From Ovis canadensis (Eukaryota > Chordata > Mammalia > Artiodactyla > Bovidae), in contig NC_091247.1 of assembly GCF_042477335.2 (NCBI RefSeq), positions 43,206,501-43,270,500 on the forward strand: 64,000 bases of DNA, written 5' to 3'. Below the pieces are notes generated by a model. That model did no database searches, was not told where the DNA came from, and saw only the letters and a list, made by a program, of their open reading frames with translations. This document shows, in pieces, positions 56,552-64,000 of the stretch. The position numbers and the translations under genes were made by a program. The stretch's first letter is position 1, and the number at the start of each line of letters is the position of its first letter.

Positions 56552-57400
56552 GGTTTGCCTTGGAAACGAACAGAGATCATTCTGTTGTTTTTGAGATGTA
56601 TCCAAGTACTGCATTTCGGACTCTCTTGTTGACCATGATGGCTACTCCATTTCTTCTAAGGGATTCCTGCCCGCAGTAGTAGATATAATGGTCATCTAAG
56701 TTAAATTCACCCATTCCACTCCATTTTAGTTTGCTGATTCCTAGAATGTCGACTTTCACTCTTGCCATCTCCTGTTTGACCACTTCCGATTTGCCTTGAT
56801 TCATGGACCTAACATTCCAGGTTCCTATGCAATATTGCTCTTTACAGCATCGGACCTTGCTTCTATCACCATTCACATCCACAGCTGGGTATTGTTTTTG
56901 CTTTTGCTCCATCCCTTCATTCTTTCTGGAGTTATTTCTCCCCTGATCTCCAGTAGCATATTGGGCACCTACCGACCTGGGGAGTTCCTCTTTCGGTATT
57001 CTATCTTTTTACCTTTTCATACTGTTCGTGGGGTTCTCAAGGCAAGAATGCTGAAGTGGTTTCCATTCCCTTCTCCAGTGGACCACATTCTGTCAGACCT
57101 CTCCACCATGACCCATCCATCTTGGGTGACCCCACACACCATGGCTTAGTTTCATTGAGTTAGACAAGGCTGTGGTCCGTGTGATCAACTTGACTACTGT
57201 TCTGTAATTATGGTTTCAGTGTGTCTGCCCTCATGCTGTCTCACAACACCTACCGTCTTACTTGGGTTTCTCTTACCTGGGACATGGGGTATCTCTTCAC
57301 GGCTGCTCCAGCAAAGCTCAGCCACTACTCCTTGGACATGGGGTTGCTCCTCTAGGCCACCACCCCTGACCTCAGGTGAGTGGTGGCTCCTCTAGACCAT
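56552..57400 (-). mobile_element. BovB LINE, 5' portion, inverted half of one insertion
   Basis: Antisense BovB covering part of the endonuclease (left) and the 5' leader (right, GC-richer, related to 1-395). It joins at 57400 directly to a sense 3' portion. TTGCTAGT at 56544-56551 and TTACTAGT at 58523-58530 probably form the duplication of the combined insertion. Confidence 0.88.
56577..56912 (-). pseudogene. BovB endonuclease N-terminal fragment
   Basis: 111 codons of the apurinic-type endonuclease that nicks target DNA for BovB. IGTWNVRSM (residues 29-37) holds the conserved Asn. In the next catalytic motif the residue I expect to be Glu is Lys (GISKLKW, Lys61). FNLDDHYIYYCGQESLRRNG follows. 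The frame stops in the codon after ISKTTE (TGA, where the canonical frame carries on), so the domain is incomplete and almost certainly inactive. Confidence 0.8.
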
Positions 57401-58522
57401 AAAAAAAGCAAGAGAGTTCCAGAAAAACATCTATTTCTGCTTTATTGACTATGCCAAAGCCTTTGACTGTGTGGATCACAATAAACAGTGGAAAATTCTG
57501 AAAGAGTTGGGAATACCAGAACACCTGACCTACCTCTTGAGAAACCTATATGCAGGTCAGGAAGCAACAGTTAGAACTAGACATGGAACAACAGACTGGT
57601 TCCAAATAGGAAAAGGAATACATTAAGGCTGTCTATTGTCACCCTGCTTATTTAACTTCTATGCAGAGTACATCATGAGAAACACTGGGCTGGAAGAAGC
57701 ACAAGCTGGAATCAAGATTGCTGGGAGAAATAGCAATAACCTCTGATATGCAGATGACACCACCCTTATGGCAGAAAGCAAAGAGAAGCTAAAGAGCCTC
57801 TTGATGAAAGTGAAAGAAGAGAATGAAAAGGTTGGCTTAAAGGTCAACATTCAGAAAACGAAGATCATGGCATCTGGTCCCATCACTTTATGACAAATAA
57901 ATGGGGAAACAGTAGAAACAGTGTCAGACTTTATTTTGGGGGGCTCCAAAATCACTGCAGATAGTGATTGCAGCCATGAAATTAAAAGACGCTTACTCCT
58001 TGGAAGGAAAGTTATGACCAACCTAGAGAGCATACTGAAAAGCAGAGATATTACCTTGTCAACAAAGGTCCGTCTAATCAAGGCTATGGTTTTTCCAGTA
58101 GCCATGTATGGATGTGAGAGTTGGACTGTGAAGAAAGCTGAGCACCAAAGAATTGATGCTTTTGAACTGTGGTGTTGGAGAAGACTCTTGAGAGTCCCTT
58201 GGACTGCAAGGAGATCCAACCAGTCCCTCCTTAAGGAGATCAGTCCTGGGTGTTCATTGGAAGGACTGATGCTGAAGCTGAAACTCCAATACTTTGGCCA
58301 CCTCATGCAAAGAGTTGACTCATTGGACAAGACCCTGATACTGGGAGAGATTAGGGGCAGGAGGAGAAGGGGACGACAGAGGATGAGATGGCTGGATGGC
58401 ATCTCTGACTCAATGGAGGTGAGTTTGAGTGAACTCCGGGAGTTGGTGATGGACAGGTAGGCCTGGTGTGCTGCGATTCATGGGGTCGCAGAGTTAGACA
58501 CGACTGAGCGACTGAACTGAAC
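57401..58522 (+). mobile_element. BovB LINE, 3' portion in sense, other half of the inverted insertion
   Basis: Starts abruptly at AAAAAAAGCAAGAGAGTTCC in reverse transcriptase and runs to the GACTGAACTGAACTT end. Stops interrupt it (for example CGT-CAA to CAT-TAA near 57622). About 1.4 kb of BovB lying between the antisense and sense halves is missing. Confidence 0.9.
57921..58460 (+). pseudogene. BovB C-terminal domain fragment
   Basis: 179-codon open part of the BovB C-terminus after the polymerase palm, including MYGCESWTVKKAEHQRIDA and the FELWCWRRLLRVPW motif. It is a fragment of the broken polyprotein. The 183-codon minus frame at 57851-58402 is its mirror. Confidence 0.75.
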
Positions 58523-58530
58523 TTACTAGT

Positions 58531-59012
58531 GGAAGATGCTGAGTGTTTACTGATGGGGTTAGTAGAGGGGATGGAGAGCAGGGCAGGGGACAGATTGTGG
58601 AGGGAGATTAGGAACAGTCAGTGAGGTAGGAATCGTTTGGGAGAGAAAATAGACACGTCTAATGGGAACTTTTTGTTTTGCTCCCTCTTTCCATGAAAAA
58701 GTCAGTGAAATCTAAACGAATCAACAATGAATCAACAGTGCTTTAGGAAATATTTTTTTGGGGTATATGGTCCAATCTACTTTATAGCAGCCTAGAAGCC
58801 ATCATAGAACTTCCTCACCTTCCTATGACTCAAGCTAGACATCTACCTGCCTCTCTCCATCCCTACCACGCCACCAAAAGAGGTGTTCCCCAAGACTGTG
58901 CCCTTCACCTGTATCTTGGATTTTCCTACTCCTGTCATTTCCAGGACCTCTTCTATCAATAAACCGCTTTCCAATTTTTCCCCCTCTACTGATATCTTTA
59001 AACATAGTTTCT
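58531..59012. other. No gene recognised
   Basis: Unique-looking sequence between BovB and a CHR SINE. Short frames only. Confidence 0.4.
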
Positions 59013-59025
59013 CCTCCTCAATCTT

Positions 59026-59351
59026 TTTAATAAAAATTTTATTTATTTTTTACTATGTTGGGTCTTCATTCCTGCACATGCTTTTCTTTACTTGCAGCAA
59101 TCAGGGGCTACTGTCTAGTTGAGGTGCATGGTCTTCTCATTGTGATGGCTTCTCTTGTAGCAGAACACTGACTCTAGAGTGAGTGGGCTTTAGTGGTTGC
59201 AGCTTCTGAGCTCTCGAGCAAGGACTCAATAGTTGTGTTGCATGGACTTAGTTGCTCTGTGGCATGTGGGCTCTTCCTGGATCAGTGATCAACCCCATGT
59301 CTTCTGCACTGGCAGCAGGGTTTCTTTACCCTGAGCCACAAGGGAAGCCCT
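59026..59351 (-). mobile_element. CHR-type SINE, long form
   Basis: Reverse CHR with tail at 59026-59048. CCTCCTCAATCTT (59013-59025) and CCTCTTCAATCTT (59352-59364) form a 13-bp duplication with one change. Confidence 0.88.
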
Positions 59352-59584
59352 CCTCTTCAATCTTAAAAAAAATATTTCCTCAATATTTCCCCAATCATAG
59401 ACTTTCCCCTTCACAGCCAAACTTCCTGAAAAAGTCATTCCTCTCTGCACCTCCCACTTCGCTGTTCTTTTCCTGTTTGATTCCTTTGAGCATTAAACAC
59501 CATGAACCAGACCATTCTTCTCTTTTTTTTTAAAAAAAAAATTGAGGTATAATTTAAAGTGTACAATTCAGTGGTTTTTAGTAT

Positions 59585-59720
59585 GTGCGTACATGCTAAG
59601 TTGCTTCAGTCATGTCCAGCTCTTTGCGACCCTGTGGTCTGCAGCCCACTAGGCTTCTCTGTCCATGAGATTCTCCAGGCAAGAATACTGGAGTCGGTTT
59701 CCATGCCCTCCTCCAGGGGA
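59585..59720 (-). mobile_element. Bov-tA SINE, 5' truncated
   Basis: Reverse Bov-A body without the tRNA head. TTTTTAGTAT at 59575-59584 and 59721-59730 is an exact 10-bp duplication. Confidence 0.9.
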
Positions 59721-60034
59721 TTTTTAGTATACTCACAAATATATACAAATATGCATAATGAAAGTCAGGTTTGCATCACCTGACAAAGAAACCTAATACC
59801 CTTCAGCTGTCACTCCCCTTTCTCTCTATCTTCCACCCCCATCCCTAGGCAATCATTAATCTACTTTCTATCTTTTTACTTTTCCCAATTCTGAACTTTC
59901 ATAAGAAAGGAATCACGTAATATGTGGACTCTGGTGATTGGCTTCCTTCACTTAGCATGGTGGTTGCAAGATTCATCGAAGTTACAGCATGTATTAGTAC
60001 TTCATTTCTTTTTATCAATGATAATATTCCATTG

Positions 60035-60755
60035 AAAGAGGAGAGTGAAAAAGTGGGCTTAAATCTCAGCATTCAGAAAACTAAAATCATGGCATCTAGT
60101 CCCATCACTTCATGGGAAATAGATGGGGAAACAGTGGAAACAGTGTCAGACATTATTTTGGGGGGGCTCCAAAATCACTGCAGATGGTGACTGCAGCCAG
60201 GAAATTAAAAGACGCTTACTCCTTGCAAGAAAAGTTATGACCAACCTAGAGAGCATATTGAAAAGCAGAGACATTACCTTGCCAACAAGGGTCCGTCTAA
60301 TCAAGGCTATGGTTTTTCCAGTGGTCATGTACGGATGTGAGAGTTGGACCATAAAGAAAGCTGAGTGCCGAAGAATTGATGCTTTTGAACTGTGGTGTTG
60401 AAGAAGACTCTTGAGAGTCCCTTGGACTGGAAGGAGATCCAACCAGTCCATCCTTAAGGAGATCAGTCCTGGGTGTTCATTGGAAGGACTGATGCTGAAG
60501 CTGAAACTCCAATACTTTGGCCACCTGATGCAAAGAGCTGACTCATTGGAAAAGACCCTGATGCTGGGAGGGATTGGGGGGCAGGAGGAGAAGGGGACGA
60601 CAGAGGGTGAGATGGCTGGATGGCATCACTGACTCGATGGACATGAGTTTGAGTGAACTCCGGGAGTTGGTGATGGACAGGGAGCCCTGGCGTGCTGCGA
60701 TTCATGGGGTTGCAAAGAGGCGGACACGACTGAGTGACTGAACTGAACTGAACTG
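60035..60755 (+). mobile_element. BovB LINE, 3' 0.72 kb
   Basis: Sense BovB from AAAGAGGAGAGTGAAAAAGT to the (TGAAC)n tail. AATATTCCATTG at 60023-60034 and 60756-60767 is an exact 12-bp duplication. The coding part is broken by an extra G in the run near 60161 and a TGA near 60400. Confidence 0.93.
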
Positions 60756-60845
60756 AATATTCCATTGTGTGGATGTATCCCATTTGTTTATCCATTCATG
60801 ACTTGATGGGCATTTGGGTTGTGTACTATTAGCTATTATGAATAA

Positions 60846-60908
60846 TGCTGCGGTTCATGGGGTCGCAGAGTCAGATGAAACTGAGCGACTGAACTGAACT
60901 GAACTGAA
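60846..60908 (+). mobile_element. Miniature BovB tail, about 60 bp
   Basis: GGTTCATGGGGTCGCAGAG to CTGAACTGAACTGAA in the same L1, 90 bp right of the larger BovB. The 5' junction has GCTGC in common with BovB (microhomology). No clear duplication. Confidence 0.8.
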
Positions 60909-61190
60909 ATATTTGTGTACAGTACAAGTTTTTATGTGGGCATATGTTTTCATTTCTCTCAGGTATATATCTAGGAGTAGAACATTTGACCATATAGTAA
61001 CTGTATACTTAATCATTTGAAGAACTGACATGCTGTTTTCCAAAGCAGCCACACCATTTTACATTCCCACCAACACTGTATGAGAGTTCTGATTTCTCGA
61101 CAATCAGAACCCAATGCTTGTTATTATCTGACTTTTTCATCTAGCCATCCTAGTGGGTGTGAAGTGGTTTCCACTGTGACACACCATTAT

Positions 61191-61800
61191 TTGTGAATAT
61201 AAACGATTACTTTGGCTTCCACGAAGCTACACTCTTAGGATAAAAATATAATTTTCAAAAAAGGATAAAAACATGGCTTACACAGATCTAAAATGAAAAT
61301 ATATCAAAAAGTAATCAGTTCATTAATTAATGAGGAAACCAGTAAGGTGGCAGAGTTGGCACAGACAGTATATTAAGAAAGCAGAGTCTATATAATCCTT
61401 TTTTTTAAAAAAAAAATGAATTTTAGAATAACATTTCTAGTTAAAGACAAAATTGGTTAATGTCAATGCCCTGCAAAGTAATAAACCATAACTTTTGAGA
61501 TTTCCAGGTGTTGTGCTGAAGCTGGGTCATATCAGCTGATTGTTAAATATTCAAGAACTTTGTAAGCCAATCCCTCTTCCCTCAGACAGTTTACCAGTGT
61601 ATCGTTTCTACTGGAAAGAAATTATTCAAATCTCTACCAGAGATAATCAACATATTAGCAAGTAACTTAACAAAGTCTCAGTCATTCCTTAATTAATAAT
61701 AGAGAGCAAAGCCAAACATAGGAGTACAATCTCCTCAAAAATTGAATAATTCTTGGGTGGATCTGTTAATTAGTGCTTCGCCATAACATTGATAGAACGT
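61191..61800. other. No gene recognised
   Basis: AT-rich unique-looking sequence; an A-tract at about 61401-61420. Confidence 0.4.
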
Positions 61801-61804
61801 GTGA

Positions 61805-61910
61805 GGACTTCCCTGGTGGTCCCATGTTTATGACTTCAGTTCAGGGGGTACAGGTTTGATCCATGATTGGGGAACTAAGATCCACATGCTGCCTGGGGGT
61901 GGTATTCAAA
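61805..61910 (+). mobile_element. CHR-type SINE, 3' truncated
   Basis: Head GGACTTCCCTGGTGGTCC and diverged B box GGTTTGATCC at 61852. Confidence 0.8.
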
Positions 61911-62051
61911 ACGTTAAAAATAGAGAAAGAACACACAGTCACCCTCTTCACCTTACTTCCAAAGTTTTGGACAGTTTTTTTAAGATATTAATTTTCCTCC
62001 AACCTCTTTAACTCCTCCTTTTTAATCTTCTTTGTGGACTTCTCTTCCTCT

Positions 62052-62178
62052 GGTGGTAGTTTAGTCTTTCACTTCTGTCCAACTCTTTGCGACCCCATGG
62101 ACTGTAGCCTACCAGGCTCCTCTGTTCATGGGACTCTCCAGGCAAGAATGCTGGAGTAGATTGCCATTCCCTTCTCCA
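62052..62178 (-). mobile_element. Bov-tA SINE, 5' truncated
   Basis: Reverse Bov-A body without the tRNA head. TTCTCTTCCTCT at 62040-62051 and 62179-62190 is an exact 12-bp duplication. Confidence 0.9.
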
Positions 62179-62249
62179 TTCTCTTCCTCTATTTTTCCTT
62201 AAACAATGGTGTTCTTTCGGGTTTTATCTTCAGGGATTGTGCTCAGCTC

Positions 62250-62535
62250 TCTTTTCACTCCTCTCAGTCTCCGTTGCCTAATTAAGTACCACTCATCTTT
62301 TAACCTGCTGCTCTACGGTAAACCTTCCCCAGCTCCCCAGGCAAGATCAGTTTTCTCTCTTTGAGAGCACTTACCACAATTCTAATAAACAATTAATTGT
62401 GTAATTATTTGTTTAATGTCTGCCTCTTCCACTAGAACATAAGCTCCATTACAGCAGGGAACATTATCTTTTCTAGTTCCCAAACCCTCATAGCCTCAGT
62501 AATTATGAATAAATGAATCAGTGAATTCAGGAATG
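62250..62535 (+). mobile_element. Probable L2 3' end
   Basis: AACATAAGCTCCATTACAGC at 62437 and ATGAATAAATGAATCAGTGA at 62506 follow an L2 3' end. Short TGTTTAGATG repeats follow at 62534-62566. Confidence 0.5.
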
Positions 62536-62566
62536 TTTAGATGTTTAGATGTAGGTGTTTAGATGA

Positions 62567-63430
62567 TGTCACCATCCCCTTTCATCCCCCCTCAGCTTTC
62601 AGTGTATTGGTAACTGAAAAAAAAATGTATCTTGTCAATTCTATTTCTCTTTTGAAACTGAATAATAAAGTGATATTCAGGGAAAGTCTCTTGTCATATT
62701 CTAAGGCAAGTGTTAGAACATCAGAATTCCATATAGATATTTTGAAAATGCCAAATGTCAACGAAAGGGGCACACGATCAGCGATTGAGCTAGGAAATAG
62801 CGTTTGATGGCACACAAAATGCAAGGAGATAATTCTCCATGGGTTGCTCATATTTCTTCATGTCTTGTGAGCAAAGGCACCAACAGGCTTTTGTTCCACA
62901 CTATATTTTCAAGCATAATGTAGCCTGAGAAGTTGGAGATAGGAACAAAAGTTTTGTTTGCTGTGCAGTATAATAAAGACAACATCTTCCTCTGGGGCAA
63001 AGCTTGGGCAATGGGTTTGCTTGCTGTCCATTATCCAAAACTGGAGTTTCCTAAAGCTTGAGGCTCCTCTCCTGGAATGTAACTCACCGCATGTTGAAGC
63101 GTCACCTGGCCCTTGCTATGTCACCTGTAGGAACTGGACTCAGAGAAATGATGTAAGAACATGATAGTTCTCTGGCTACTTGCTCTGAGTGATAAACTGG
63201 CCTTTGTCACTAACCCAGGAGATTTGTTTTTGGTCAGCCTCCACAAAACTGTGGCAGACTAACATGTTTACTTGCAAGTAGGATAGAATCATAGCCACGC
63301 TTCTTAACACAAGCAGCTGCTTATAAACATTCATATTAATTGATGACCAAGAAGAAATGTTTTAAGCATTTTACATCCTAATATGATTGATTGTCATTTA
63401 TCTATAGATATATTACGGTAGTTTTTTGTT
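62567..63430. other. No gene recognised
   Basis: Overlapping frames at 62541-62851 on both strands have no known motif. The remainder is featureless to me. Confidence 0.4.
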
Positions 63431-63436
63431 TGGTTG

Positions 63437-63550
63437 GTTTTTTGGCTGCACTGTACAGCATGCAGGATCCAAGTTCCCCAGCTAGGGATTTAACTCATGC
63501 TCCCTGCAGTGGAAGCTTGGATTCTTAACCTTTGGGCCATCAGGGAGTCC
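63437..63550 (-). mobile_element. CHR-type SINE
   Basis: Reverse CHR, TTTTTTGGCTGCACTGTACA at 63438 and head complement GGGCCATCAGGGAGTCC at 63535. Confidence 0.82.
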
Positions 63551-63584
63551 AAGCAGTGTTTTAGTTTTGACCTAAAGATTGATC

Positions 63585-63723
63585 CCCTGGAGAAGGGAAA
63601 GGCTACCCACTCCAGTATTCTTGCCTGGAGAATCCCAGGGACAGAAGAGCCTGGTGGGCTACAGTCCATGGGGTTGCAAAGAGTTGGACACGATTGAACA
63701 ACTAACACTCACTTTCACTTTGG
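63585..63723 (+). mobile_element. Bov-tA SINE, tRNA head missing
   Basis: Sense Bov-A body with TTTCACTTT tail. AAGATTGATC at 63575-63584 and 63724-63733 is an exact 10-bp duplication. Confidence 0.9.
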
Positions 63724-63733
63724 AAGATTGATC

Positions 63734-64000
63734 AGGAATTTGGGATTGATATATAACTGATTATACTTTTCCCCCCTTTAAATAGTCTAAATCAGGCTCC
63801 TAGTTGGGATTTTTACAAAGAGTTTCTACTTTTCAGAAGAGTTTTTCTGTTATGAACTGGGAGCTGCCTGTGTGTTTCTCTGTACTGACAGGTATGTGGT
63901 TTTGGAAGTATCTTAATTCATTCTCTCAAGTGTTTAGCATTGCCAACAACCACCTCAGAGGCAAGAGCAATACATGTTATTCTTTGCACCCTCTCCTCCT
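63734..64000. other. No gene recognised to window end
   Basis: Short unique-looking sequence. Nothing identified. Confidence 0.4.

Larger units (their letters stand above)
59525..61190 (-). mobile_element. L1 3' UTR, antisense, interrupted three times
   Basis: Reversed L1 3' UTR starting at the A-tail complement near 59525. It is cut by Bov-tA (59585-59720), BovB (60035-60755) and a mini BovB tail (60846-60908). Phrases include AAAGGAATCACGTAATATGT (59906) and ACATTCCCACCAACACTGTA (61061). Confidence 0.8.

Overview
The window is mammalian, specifically ruminant, nuclear DNA. The diagnostic evidence is its repeats: BovB LINEs (a lineage thought to have entered ruminants horizontally), BovB-related SINEs (Bov-tA, Bov-A2, ART2A-like tails), cetartiodactyl tRNA-type CHR SINEs, ruminant L1 3' ends, and a solo LTR that I recognise as a bovine ERV type (BTLTR1-like). 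Family names are from memory of consensus sequences; no repeat database was searched. I found no exon of a functional host gene, no tRNA or rRNA gene and no CRISPR-like array, so the window reads as intergenic or deep-intronic DNA.

Layout. 1-395: 5' end of a minus-strand BovB, then an LTR-like fragment. 1.8-4 kb: SINE cluster. 6.06-10.52 kb: one long antisense L1, interrupted by Bov-A2, two Bov-tA, an ART2A tail, a Tigger-like DNA transposon with TA target duplication, and a BovB tail. 13.7-14.9 kb: minus-strand BovB with an RPS23 processed pseudogene nested inside it. 16.76-17.21 kb: solo LTR. 18-20.8 kb: L1 pieces of both orientations, a Tigger1/MER2-like element and SINEs. 24.5-32.8 kb: a stack of antisense L1, a BovB with a 343-codon open reverse-transcriptase frame, a full-length TPT1 retrocopy with an intact 172-codon ORF, and a MaLR-like LTR split by a 2.5-kb BovB. 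33-45 kb: mostly non-repetitive, with scattered CHR, Bov-tA, MIR and L2 pieces and another BovB fragment. 45.7-47.3 kb: antisense L1. 49-56 kb: L1 3' ends, SINEs and an MLT-like LTR. 56.55-58.52 kb: an inverted BovB (antisense 5' part joined to sense 3' part). 59.5-61.2 kb: antisense L1 with a BovB tail, a second tiny BovB tail and a Bov-tA inside it. 61.2-64 kb: L2 and SINE pieces.

The parts do not form a pathway. They are a record of successive retrotransposition. L1-type machinery is the known source of processed gene copies in mammals, and both retrocopies here carry 15-bp target duplications, poly(A) tails and full 5' ends. Most short reading frames are chance frames through SINEs or antisense frames of BovB and the retrocopies. 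The most interesting observations are the intact TPT1 copy, an extra G at the 5' junction of both retrocopies, the inverted BovB, and near-identical direct BovB repeats flanking the TPT1 copy.
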